Assembly (NCBI GenBank): GCA_900660155.1 | Contig: CABFPE010000510.1 | Location: forward strand, 12,234-33,911 | Origin: Hofstenia miamia | Taxonomy: Eukaryota; Xenacoelomorpha; Acoela; Hofsteniidae | Direction: 5' to 3' | DNA: 21,678 nucleotides | Part shown: piece by piece, positions 1 to 9,643 of the stretch | How positions within the stretch are numbered: the first letter of the stretch is position 1 | Layout: every line of letters starts with the position of its first letter | Translations under genes and position numbers: made by a program | Notes under the pieces: model-generated | The model's database searches: none | The model's input: only the letters and a program-made list of their open reading frames with translations | Told to the model about the DNA's origin: nothing

Positions 1-17
1 AATATATATATATATAC
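1..17. repeat. (TA)n microsatellite, cut by window edge
   Basis: A short run of alternating T and A that begins at or before the window edge. It is the first of many such tracts here. Confidence 0.9.
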
Positions 18-151
18 CTAATAACTCAAAAAAGTATACAATGATCCCCATTTTAAATTTTTTAACATACGCCATATTGACGTAATCAATAAATAGTGGG
101 AGTTGTGGGGGGGAATATGATTAGGACTTGGATTAAGGTTGGGGTTAAAAC

Positions 152-434
152 TAGAGATTGACAATATGAGGTGAACATGAACCCGACCCGATCGTAATAT
201 TTACTACCCGAACCCATTAACATCAATCATTCTATGACGAGGAAACAGCAATTAATTCGCATTACTTAACGTCTCCGATCTTTCCAATATCAAGCTGTGC
301 TTAACATCAATATCTTTTTAATAATCAATCTAATCTTTGTACCCGAACCCAACCCGGCCCAGGCTCTGTCCGGCCGACTCGACCCAAAACTCGAACTCGT
401 GTCGGGTTTATCGGGTACCCGATGTCACTCGCTA
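152..434. mobile_element. hAT-like non-autonomous relic 1
   Basis: A GC-rich islet in AT-rich DNA, dense in ACCCGACCC/GGGTNGGG words near both ends (181-215, 341-422). The proposed left end reads TAGAGATTGACA. The proposed right end, read inward on the minus strand, is TAGCGAGTGACA, which agrees at 10 of 12 positions, and both start with the TAGNG typical of hAT termini. The 8 bp outside are gttaaaac (144-151) and gttaggat (435-442): 5 of 8 match and all three differences are transitions, as expected of an aged 8 bp target duplication. It has no coding capacity. The ends are inferred; the G/C-rich subterminal words and TAGNG ends are seen directly. Confidence 0.5.
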
Positions 435-442
435 GTTAGGAT

Positions 443-2173
443 TTTAGAAAACGACAAAATATATAATAAATGACAATTGTAACAGTCCCATGAAATTTTA
501 AAGGATGCCGTGCCAAGACAGCAGTTACATAGTTGTTGAAGTAAAATATTTGAAATTTCTAGGCAGGCGATGCAGAATGAATGTAAGACGATTATTGCTA
601 AAAGAATAAGAGAGAAAAATTCTGCTGAATCGCATTTGTGATTTAATAAATTTATGAGCAACTAGTTCCACAGAATTTACATCGACAGACCAATAAATAA
701 ATTAGCGGTATGAGTTTAGAAAATATTTTTAGTGCAACATAGTAAACTTTTTAATAATCTTTTTAAATATCCAAATATTTTACCTAAAACGAAGCATTTG
801 TAAAGTGCTAGTCAGAAAGAACGTGCATCACCACACATTTATTTACAAATTGCAACATGGAATAAATGATAAAACTTTATTGAATATAAAAAAATAGTGG
901 GAATAAATTGAAAAGCATGTCAATGGCTTCTGTAGAGATGCCAGTAAATATACCAAAAACGTAAAATTTCAAATTACTCATAGCTTTTCTTAATTTTTGG
1001 AAGAGTAATTGAGATAAGTCGAAGTATTTCCTGCCATTATTTCGTTAGAACATATTTATTTCAATTTTTATATGTTCTCATAATTCGAACTTTTAATGAA
1101 AAATTAAGATGTGAAACTATGTTGTAAAAAACTAATAATATTAAACTTATTATCCAAAACTGAGTTATTTGATCTATTCATTAAAAATTTGAAACAATAA
1201 GAGTCAGAGCAAATTTATTGCGCATTATATGTATACAAGATCTACAAACTAACACATGACAAAAGAAAATAAACATGAACAAATAACTACAAATTAATAT
1301 GTACAATATATAATAATATAATCAATGTTTGAGTGGATGTTTGTGTAGGTGCTCAATGTTGGATGTATGTTTCAAATGCATGAAGTGTATTACCGTCCCC
1401 TAATGTATACTGTTTTATTAGAAGAAATTGTTTCAATTTTTTTCTAAACTTTTTATAGTTTTTTTCTATTCGTGTTTCATAATCTAACTTATTTCGCAAT
1501 TTAATTGATATGTGATGGAAGCCATTAGAATTTTTATCTAAACACAGAAATTTTTGAAGTTTAAATAATTTTCAAAAAAATCCCATATTTATACAGAATG
1601 AAATTTGAATGCAAATAGCCGAGGGCTGCATGAATTATTTAATGATTCCAAAAGAAAATTTCTTTACTTCAAAGCTCGCAAAACAGCTCAAGGATAAATA
1701 TTTATTGTTTGAGTACAGATGTTTTTTCTAAGTAAGACAATACTGCGCACCCACCTTCCCAAATAAAACTGATACAAAATGTCCCCATTTAATTTGAATT
1801 AATTTCCAAGTTGATAGCAGAAGAGGTAGTAAAAATTTATTGCTCAGAAATTAGCTCTTAAAAATCCACGTGTAAGACAGGATGTTGGAATTGAAAATAT
1901 TTTCCGCGTTGATCTTTTATAAATTGTGCCTCAAATATTGCATGGGCGGGGTAAGTGTAGTAAAACAAACAGAGGCTGTTTATTGTAATTCATTTCCTCT
2001 AGTCAGAAGACAAGGAATCGCCTTCAGGAGAGATTGGCACAGAAATTTAAATAGCAGCGGGAAATAGATTTTGAAATTTGGAATATGCATGTATTGGCAT
2101 TACAATAATTTTTTAATGAAATCGCATTTTGTGTTTATTAGCGTAATCGCCGTTATTAGGAAAAACGTCTTTC
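443..2173. other. AT-rich DNA without recognisable features
   Basis: I see no coding signal, long inverted repeat or microsatellite here. Open frames at 425-661 (minus) and 1882-2067 (plus) are short and expected by chance in a sequence of this length. No known protein words appear. Confidence 0.6.
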
Positions 2174-2176
2174 TTA

Positions 2177-2401
2177 GGCCACGGTTAGACTAGGTGATTG
2201 GTTAAAAGTCATCTGTCACTTTTGAAAGCGCTGCACGTCTGACCACGCTAGATAATTAGCGATGTGACGATCACAAGGAAATCAAACGCGCACGATGGCT
2301 TCGTGATCGTCACATCGCTAATTATCTCGGGTGGTTAGACGTGCGATTCACTCAAAATGTGATAGATCACTTTTGAGCAAATCACTAGTCTAACCGTGAC
2401 C
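2177..2401. mobile_element. 225 bp foldback MITE with TTA target duplications (PIF/Harbinger-like)
   Basis: The whole element is one imperfect palindrome. Its ends read GGCCACGGTTAGACTAG and, on the minus strand, GGTCACGGTTAGACTAG (16 of 17 match). The inner arms 2250-2274 and 2303-2327 are perfect 25 bp inverted copies, leaving a loop of only about 28 bp. It is flanked by TTA at 2174-2176 and 2402-2404. A 3 bp TTA/TAA duplication with GG-starting ends fits PIF/Harbinger-type elements mobilised by a transposase encoded elsewhere. It encodes nothing. Because the arms are so well preserved it may be young, or kept similar by gene conversion. The superfamily call is inference; the palindrome and duplication are seen directly. 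Confidence 0.85.
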
Positions 2402-2404
2402 TTA

Positions 2405-3356
2405 GTAACTAGTGGGAATCTCCAGAAACGAATTTATACAAGCCTATGCAGTAAGATTGAATCTGCAAATGCTACGTCGCTTTTTCGAATATATGTTGAA
2501 TCTTTGCAATCCAACTGTAAATTACTAAATAATGAATTTTTTCAAATTTATATTAAACGAATAAAATCATCAACACATTTGAGTTTGCACAGAGCTGTGA
2601 CCGATCCATGATTCTTACCCCACTCCAGTGCGATATACTCAAATCATTAAACGCAAAATTAAACGAAATTAAAAATATCAATTTTTTTACTAAATGTCAA
2701 AGTAAGAGAAAGAATGTATATTAAAACAATTTTGAAAAATTCTAGACCAGTTGTGCAGAAATTTCTGTTCCGGCCCGAATCATTGCTATATTTTTTTTGC
2801 CCCATTCCCGGTTCGGTTAGAACTTTGAGTTTGCATAATAACATTAATATTTTTTTAAAAGTTTAATGCGAGTAAGAGGCATGCGGGGACATTGTAATTG
2901 TCAGATTTGAATTAATGGAAATTCCAGTTGATGATTATCATAAGTTTGTCTATATTATGAATTCCATTGTTTCGCAAGCTTTTATGAATTTGTAAAATTG
3001 ATTTGACATTTGTAAATATTAGGAATCAGCAACTTGAAATAATATGAAAGGATGGTGTACATTCAAAATGACTTCAGCACATAATTAGATGGGAACTACA
3101 TGTATTGCATAAATACTAATCTCGTAGGCATTCAAATGTTACGGAAAATTCTAGATGATGCCGGTATTCTCATATATTTTCTGCATAGATAATTGAGATT
3201 GGTACATCTGTCACCAGGACTTCTCTGAAAATCCAAAATTGGATTTTCCTCAATTTGAGTGACACGCAATCAATACATGGAGAATTCACTTAAATTTTGC
3301 ATTAAAAAGTTTTAGTTCCCTACTTATATATTTTTAATAAAATTGCTTGTGGCAAT
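2405..3356. other. AT-rich DNA without recognisable features
   Basis: Nothing supported. The 71-codon open frame at 2396-2611 starts inside the MITE end and resembles no protein I know; the 61-codon minus frame at 2659-2844 is equally unconvincing. Confidence 0.6.
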
Positions 3357-3385
3357 GTATATATATATATATATATACATACGTA

Positions 3386-3429
<44 letters not shown>
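3357..3429. repeat. (TA)n microsatellite
   Basis: About 70 bp of alternating TA with a few C and G interruptions near 3379-3392. It produces the repetitive Ile-Tyr tail of a spurious minus-strand open frame (3334-3645). Confidence 0.95.
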
Positions 3430-3431
<2 letters not shown>

Positions 3432-4586
3432 TTTGTTTGCACTGTACAGGTAAATTACTATTGAAAAAAATACGATGGACCGGATGGGGCTCGATATTCA
3501 TTAAAGCGTCAAACAGCGAGATGACATATGTAATTAGATGCATTGCTTTTTGTAGAAATAATAAACTTACCTCAAATCCAAAGAGAATTTTTCCATCAAC
3601 AACTGATAATAAGGCAACGATAGAAAGGAAGAAATTTGGGCTCATCTAACAAGTCTTCTCCTAAAATTACAAAAATAACAATTTTGAAAGCAAGGAAGGT
3701 CTTGCGGTGTAGAAATAATGGGAGATTGCGATTTCACTTAAATTGATGCCTCATGGCATTCAATTCAAAGAATTATTCCAAACAGCCTCGTTTAATAAAT
3801 CGCCTATTGCACTCTGAGAACAATACCAGCAAAGTTGGATTTAATAATTGTTCTTGTTTCACCTCCAGTGAGAACTACGTGTTTTAATGATTTCAAACGG
3901 TTGTAAGCTTTGAAATTTTAGCAACCAATGTGATATCCTATCACTGGTTTAATTACAAAGTGATTTTAACAAAACTATATTTAAATTAAATTGCGTGGAA
4001 CTCAATCAATCATTACATGTACAAATAATTCACCTAGGTCACCATTTGACCACTGATATTCAACTATTTCAGAACAGAATCGAACTACTATGTTATGCAT
4101 TTGGTTGAGATTAGATGACATTGTAAGATCACATACTATCTCTGAAATTACCAAATAACTTCAGGTTTTAGGTCCACCCAAGTTATAGGGTAATCACTGC
4201 AGACCAACATTTGATGTAAGAAATTAAGTAGTTAAATCAAAGAATTTGCTTTTTTACACGTCTCCATATTTCTTGAAACATTTTCTTTATTTAATAATTG
4301 CAAGAACTACATCCACATATGATGAGGTCACTAAGGTTAAACATTCATTTTTTCTACATTTCAAAATCAATTGTTTGATGAGCTGTGAAAATGCAGAATG
4401 TAAATTTACTATAGCACAAATACAGATGTAAGGTTTCTTCTTAAAATCTGTTGCCTTATTAATTTTGAAATCCTTTCATTTGATTGGTGAACAATTCGAT
4501 TGCAGGTCCATAAAAATGAAAGGATTTTTGTTATATTCTATATTTAAAATAATTGGTCCACATTAAAACCAATTCGACACTTGGAC
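3430..4586. other. AT-rich DNA without recognisable features
   Basis: Overlapping frames on both strands at 3334-3649 and a 61-codon frame at 4246-4431 lack protein-like features. No repeats longer than a few bases were seen. Confidence 0.55.
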
Positions 4587-4676
4587 GGGCATCTTATTGC
4601 TTCCTGTCGCGTTTCGTAGTCCTAATCGTCAGGCCATGATTAAAGTTGGTCGTGGTCTACCTCACTTCAGATGCCC
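4587..4676 (-). other. GC-richer block with 8 bp inverted ends and a hammerhead-like core
   Basis: The block is bounded by GGGCATCT (4587-4594) and its exact complement AGATGCCC (4669-4676). On the minus strand it contains CTGACGA (4632-4626), a 10-base linker (4625-4616) and GAAACG (4615-4610), which is the order CUGANGA, stem II, GAAA of a hammerhead ribozyme. The linker forms at best a weak 3 bp stem, and I could not place a convincing cleavage site with stems I and III, so a functional ribozyme is unlikely. Such motifs occur in Penelope-like elements and other retroelements, so this may be a decayed trace of one. No protein is encoded. Confidence 0.3.
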
Positions 4677-5201
4677 TTTCATTAAAATTCCCATTGTAAT
4701 GATAGAAACTACCGTTAATTAACTCACGACCCCGCGAATTTCATTTTTTGGGTATAAAGAATATAGGGTGACGAAAGTATTATAAAGTAAATCGTCAAAG
4801 TTTTATTGGAACTAAACATACTTGCCATGCAATAACGGTAATATTTAACATGTTTACTAATGTATGCGTCTAAAAGTGTGACTTCGAAAACTATAGCAGA
4901 TACTTCGAAAACTAAAAAAATTGCAATAGGTCAAATGGAATAATGCGAATTTTTCTATAAAATGATAATTTAGATTAAACAGGTATATTTACTAGTAATT
5001 TTCAACAGTGATATAACTCATTATTCCCAACAGTGTAATAAATTTCCGCATTTAATTAAATTTGTGTAATAAACCTAATATTCTTTTGAAAAATAGGGAT
5101 TTATTTTTAATTAATGGTGAAGTGGAGCTTAGCTAAATGAAATACATGAATCGCGAATTCGCTTAATTCTGCTTTATATACTCATTTAGTCTTTGGTGTG
5201 A
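4677..5201. other. AT-rich DNA; one 21 bp offset duplication
   Basis: The word ACTTCGAAAACTA occurs at 4881-4893 and again at 4902-4914. Nothing else is visible. Confidence 0.5.
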
Positions 5202-5393
5202 ATCGATAAAAGAGAAAAATGCAAATGTGTTATTTCATATGTAAAATATAATGCAAACATGTGCATAAACAATATACATCCAAGAAGCAAATACTGGGAA
5301 AATTCTTTTACAACCACATTTTGCAAACTGTGGAGTGATTTACCTATCAGTGTACGGAAAGCCAGCAATATAAATGAATTTAAAAACTGTTAA
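5202..5393 (+). pseudogene. LINE (non-LTR retrotransposon) reverse-transcriptase protein, C-terminal fragment
   Basis: The frame open from 5202 to a TAA at 5391-5393 ends in about 40 residues that match the C-terminal signature of jockey/CR1-type LINE ORF2 proteins. The recognisable words in order are HPRSKYWENSF, KLWSDLP, SVRKASNIN and EFKNC. They correspond to the family pattern RS.Y..NSF, then KLWN.LP, then VR....N...FK. This tail lies after the reverse-transcriptase domain. The domain itself is absent; an in-frame TGA at 5199-5201 and plain DNA lie upstream, so this is a 5'-truncated copy, as usual for LINEs. The stop falls a few residues short of the usual end. I cannot fix the clade from so little protein. 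Confidence 0.75.
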
Positions 5394-5625
5394 AACACAA
5401 TTTATTAGCAGAACAAAATATTAACGGAATACTTAAAATGTTAAGACTGTAGCGAAACTTCTTATTTTTAATCCATTTTAATTGTAAATAACTGTGTGAA
5501 TTTTATTTTAATTATTGTAGCTTAGTTTGTAGTATATGTATATCTAAGTTCTTTGTACATTTTTGTAAATATATATATATCTTATTTGTACATATGCATG
5601 ATGCAAACAAATAAATATATGTATT
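5394..5625 (+). mobile_element. Probable LINE 3' untranslated tail
   Basis: T-rich, low-complexity DNA follows the LINE stop, including a short TA run near 5568-5580 and an AATAAA at 5610-5615. This fits the 3' UTR and polyadenylation signal of the same element. The end is uncertain because there is no clear poly(A) tail or target duplication. Confidence 0.45.
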
Positions 5626-7199
5626 AATATTTATCTGTTACCATAGGCGAAAGATATTTCAAATATTCATAACCAAGTTTAAAACAACTAAATGTTTCGA
5701 AAATAAGTGCATAATAATAAGTATTCGAGAATTTCGTTTTCTCACGTTTTCAGGCCCATAGCCAACATAATTACCTAAGAGGGGGCGACCCTCAGTCAGG
5801 GGGTTGATAAGAATGGTAGTATTACTTAAAATTTAAACAAAGGTTTTAGCAAGACTGTATCTTATTTAAAATTTATGTTGCATGCATCGGCAGGAGTTTA
5901 AAACAATAATGGCCTAAGGCCAATCATTGCCATACAAAACTATGGCAAAAATAGAATGCTCTGGATTTTATATGGACATTATTTATGGAATATGGTACCG
6001 TATTACACAATAACTGTCTTATAATGCTATTCTCACAACGTGTTTTTTAACAGTAAAAACGCATTAAAAAATTTATTTCATGATTATATAATATTACAAA
6101 CATACAGATCGTTTGCTTGTGCAATTGATTGATAAAAGCGTTTCCACACGATTTTCCACATTTCATACAACCAAGGGGCGCTATTATATGGCCTGTCGTC
6201 ATTTATATTTTTTTCTATTTATTTGTAATTTCATAGAAATCTTGGTGATGAAATTATTGCATTAAAAAGGTGTTACCAACCATTCACCAATCATATAAAT
6301 AGAAATGCTTCAAAAGAGTGACAAAGCTTGCATTTGTCAAAACTTCGGAATACTTCATAATTTTATTACATCCTGGAATTGAAAAAGATCTGAATTTATA
6401 TTATTAACTGAAATGAACTAATCCAATAGCATGGCTATTGAAGCTTTAGCCTGTTATAATGAATAAAGTGTTTTTTGGTTAAACCATAATGGCCATTATT
6501 GCCATTACGAGCGCAATCACCATTACAATAATGGTATTTAAAGCTACCAGAATATTAACAGTGTCATACCTTACATCCTTCTGCAAGATTTACTGACGGA
6601 GACATCTGGTCGTGATCAAGTAAGTGATCAAAAGCTGGGCAAAGCCCCCAATTTTTTTGGAAATATTGAAAAAATAGACAGTTTCACGACAATTTGGAAA
6701 GCTAAGTTGCAATTATTGAATAACAAAATTTACAAGCTGATTTTATTTTTAGATTTATTGCCTGATCTTACAAGGGGATTGATTACATTTAACCCCTGTG
6801 GCTACGGGCTTGCCCGTTTTCAACATTGCCATTTTGAGTTCAATAGCTTTCTTCAATAAAAACACGTGCGTTGAATTGCTATTACATCTAACTGCAATTG
6901 ATTGGAATGGTTTGAAAACAATGAATTTAAATTTCGCAAATTGTGCTTCAGATCGTATTTCTTTTGAAATTTTTTATATCAATTATTAATTAGAAAAACT
7001 AAATGGACCCTTGCATTAAATCCAACGAGATTCGGACAAACAAAAGTCCTAGTTAATGTATGCATTCGGATTATCCTAAATGGTTGATAAAATTTCATCT
7101 ATAGTACACAAGACACTGCTTTGGCTCAAGTGCATATCTTTTGCAAATATTTAATGAATAAATTAGTTATCTAAAATAAATTTTAAAATATACACTACT
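5626..7199. other. AT-rich DNA with three short palindromes
   Basis: Three small inverted repeats stand out. TTGCCATA (5927-5934) pairs with TATGGCAA (5941-5948). CCATTATTG (6493-6501) pairs with CAATAATGG (6526-6534), within a patch of repeated CCATTA/TAATGG words. ACGGGC (6804-6809) pairs with GCCCGT (6812-6817). They may be pieces of decayed elements. No coding signal; the 63-codon frame at 6798-6989 is not protein-like. Confidence 0.5.
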
Positions 7200-7560
7200 A
7201 CTGCCACCTAGCAACTACTATAACCACATTTTATACCCAGATAGCGTAGTATTTCTTCTATATCATATTCAAAAATGGGGGCCATACCACCCATAGGTAA
7301 CGAGATATAAGGGTACAAAAACACTCTTTACACTGCTATTGCTTCACTATTTCTAAAAGTGGGTGCAGTGGCCCTCCTCAAGGTCAAAGGTCCTTGACCT
7401 TGATTTGACCCTTAGAGGGGTGTTGTGAAGGGTTTTGGAAAAAATTGGGGTTTCCAGCTACCCTAGGTGGGTTGTAATGAACCCTCAAAAGGGGTATACT
7501 AATGCTGCTGTTGATTGGGCCAAGTTTCAAAAAACTGCACAAAAATCCCTAATTAAATGC
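7200..7560. other. Compositionally distinct block with AGGTCA-type half-sites
   Basis: This stretch is richer in G and C than its flanks. It contains a perfect palindrome with 10 bp arms, TCAAGGTCAA (7378-7387) and TTGACCTTGA (7394-7403), around AGGTCC. The plus strand also reads AGGTCA-A-AGGTCC, a one-base-spaced direct repeat. TCAAGGTCA is the extended half-site bound by monomeric nuclear receptors of the FTZ-F1/SF-1 and ERR type. Whether this is a regulatory site or just part of an old repeat cannot be told from sequence alone. Confidence 0.35.
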
Positions 7561-8015
7561 AGGTTCTACAAACGTTAAAACGAAAAACCATGTATCACAC
7601 TGCAAAGGCTTAGAAATTGTATTGATTCTTAAGTGCACTTGTGGCAATAATAGTGCACTTTATTTTTTTTCTCTCCAATTGAAAAAACTCATGCACTTCC
7701 ATTGTAATTTACAATTTCATAATAGCACAAGAATTTATATGCACTAAACTTTAACTTGTTGCGGTCTCATCACTTTTTCAATACAATGAAAATGCATGCG
7801 AAACAATTTCACGTAGGATTCCAATGGTCAACATTATATTTATATATATACAGATAGACAAGCGAAGAAACATTGATCGGATATAATGAGATCAAGAGTT
7901 GGAAACTTGCTAGAAGGCATTGAAGTTATGTTCATCAAAGTGAAGCTCTGATTAATAAGATCAAAGAAAATAATTAATTATTTAAATCTTAATTAGTGTA
8001 TTTAAGGATACTTTC

Positions 8016-8017
<2 letters not shown>
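7561..8017. other. AT-rich DNA without recognisable features
   Basis: Only scattered copies of TGCACT (between about 7633 and 7745) are noticeable. Confidence 0.5.

Positions 8018-8052
<35 letters not shown>
8018..8052. repeat. (TA)n microsatellite
   Basis: About 17 uninterrupted TA units. Confidence 0.95.
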
Positions 8053-8056
<4 letters not shown>

Positions 8057-8081
8057 AAATAATAAAAATTAATATGGAAAC

Positions 8082-8151
8082 CTCGATTTGGACAATCCTC
8101 GCCGGGGCAAGGTGAGTTCGAGTGGGGATCTCCTTACCACGATTAATCGTG
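8082..8151. repeat. GC-rich islet, possible SINE-like relic
   Basis: A GC-rich patch contains GCCGGGGCAAGGTGAG (8101-8116), followed by GAGTTCGAGT, which resembles a tRNA-type B box (GGTTCGANNCC). It ends in the perfect 14 bp palindrome CACGATTAATCGTG (8138-8151). The words GCCGGGGCAA and GGTGAG recur at 16475-16495, separated there by five extra bases, so the two loci may be relics of one repeat family. No A box is visible, so the SINE idea is weak. Confidence 0.3.
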
Positions 8152-8358
8152 CATATTAATAGCAGTTATTAAAGTTTTCGATTAATCCGGTGTATAACAA
8201 TTAGAACCATAGCGCTGTTCTGAGATATTAGAATGGTAGCCCACTAAAAATTATTGAATGACTGCATCAGCAGACTCCAACCAATTTGAAAATTTATTGC
8301 TCCAAAGTGGTTCGAATTAATGCGACTGTATATAAGAACCTGCATAGTATATCTCTCA

Positions 8359-8635
8359 CAGATTTGTAAATGGGTCGGGCTGGGCCTGGTTTATTGGTTT
8401 CCATGAATCTTGAGTCCGGGTAGAACATGAGAAAAATATATTAGCTGTCGGTATTATAAACGTGTTTAAATTAGCCATGTATGGTTCCAAACGCATTTTA
8501 AACTAAGTGACTCTAAATCCCATGTAACTTGATGGTAGAATATAACCCTATTATTTGACTAAACCTTGCTTGGCCCGAGCCAAGGCGAATTATTTTTATT
8601 GAAACAAGTCCTGGCAGGCTTCAACTAAAGCTCTG
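8359..8635. mobile_element. hAT-like non-autonomous relic 2
   Basis: The left end begins CAGATTTG and runs into GGGTCGGGCTGGGCCTGG (8371-8388). The right end, read inward on the minus strand, begins CAGAGCTTT and reaches the G/C-rich word around 8569-8586. The 8 bp flanks are atctctca (8351-8358) and atctcacc (8636-8643), matching at 6 of 8. Ends starting CAGNN, an 8 bp duplication and G/C-rich subterminal repeats all fit the hAT superfamily. Terminal similarity beyond the first few bases is low, so the boundaries are tentative. No coding capacity. Confidence 0.45.
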
Positions 8636-8991
8636 ATCTCACCTCATAGTTAATATTTTTGAATAATAATTATAAATATTATTTTTTTCTTCAGAGACAA
8701 TTTAGTGTGGTCAAATTCAATAAGATATTCTTGAATACTTAGTTTTTATGATGAAGCCCCTCTTGTAAATACACAGACTCATTGATTTTATTCAAGCTTA
8801 TTAATTTCTTTCTTCAAAACTGTACACAACTAGACTAATGTATTCTTGAGGTGTTAAATCATTTCCAATCATTTGAAACCAATAAGGATGCTTCGAGAAT
8901 CATCAAAATTCGTTTTAATATTTATGCACTACAACAATGAAATACTACAGCCAACTTTAAGAAAATATACAAATTTTACTTTGATTGCCAA

Positions 8992-9643
8992 CTAGGTGGC
9001 CAAAACAAAATGCGTTCGTTGTTCAAATGGATTACGCAATTGGGAAAGCAAAAAAATGTTTCAATGATATTTGCCATGAAAATGATATGGAGGGAGTCAA
9101 AGGATAATCATGAAGACTGTAAATTTTGTAGTGTAAATCTAAAGGGATTTTCTACTCAGAACAAGTACAAGTTGTTTATCAAGCCATGGATTAAGCATGT
9201 AGACCAGTGTAATATGATGCAGAATTGTCCCTTACAATTCCTCCAGATGATGGTATACACTATTTAAAAAGGGAGTAATTGCTAAGTTACAAATCAGAAA
9301 GGTCTTAATTGATACAGAAGTTGAACGGGCCGTCAGTCTGCTAGAATACAAATCTTGATTTCAAACAAGTCTCCTACATATGAAGATGAAGTTAAGAAAG
9401 TGTTCGATGCACATAGAGAAATGGAGTATTGAATGTCTTTTGAGATGCCTTTAGATTTTCCCCGAAAACCTTGATACAGGGAATGCAGTGCAAATAGACA
9501 TTCGCACGATGGAAATAAATAAGAGTAAAAGCATTATAGCATACCACTGTTAAACGCTGTTTCGTGAAAATTCTGATTCACAGCTTAAAAGAAAATTGAG
9601 ATTTTCAAAAAAATTATATAACTTTTCAAAAAGATACATCTAA
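8992..9643 (+). pseudogene. Frameshifted, internally deleted copy of a multicopy invertebrate protein of unknown function
   Basis: Reading across all three frames recovers pieces in the right order of a family I recall as abundant and uncharacterised in arthropods and other invertebrates. 8992 onward (frame 2): KCVRC...LRNW, a CxxC-like N-terminal piece. 9058-9173 (frame 1): MIWRE, then DNHEDCKFC, then GFSTQNK, matching the family words WRE...H..DCYFC. 9174-9275 (frame 3): ACRPV, then PPDDG, matching the family's RPVPH and proline-rich segment. 9269 onward (frame 2): KKGVIAKLQIRKVL, matching KEGIFVGPQIRK. 9367-9454 (frame 1): SPTYEDEVKKVF, then MSFEM. 9455-9643 (frame 2): FPENLD, DIRTME and TLFRENSDS, matching FPENLG, FHQDI..ME and DYCW.L.R.

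Stops interrupt it at 9192, 9210, 9356, 9430 and 9551. The whole middle of the usual protein (probably several hundred residues) is missing between about 9265 and 9270. It is clearly dead. Function unknown; the high copy number in animal genomes suggests a mobile-element origin, which is inference. Confidence 0.8.

Noticed and set aside
111..155. Degenerate TTAGG/TTAGGG-like words as interstitial telomere repeat
   Set aside because: The units are too irregular and few; similarity to the loop of the foldback element at 15.75 kb is a better explanation.
3334..3649. Overlapping frames on both strands of 70 and 103 codons
   Set aside because: The longer one is largely a translated TA microsatellite; neither resembles a protein.
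6600..6660. GGGCAAAGCCC followed by T-run, like a bacterial intrinsic terminator
   Set aside because: The DNA is clearly eukaryotic and no transcription unit is adjacent; chance hairpin.
7630..7745. Cluster of TGCACT words
   Set aside because: Only four or five copies with irregular spacing; no structure or known function follows from it.
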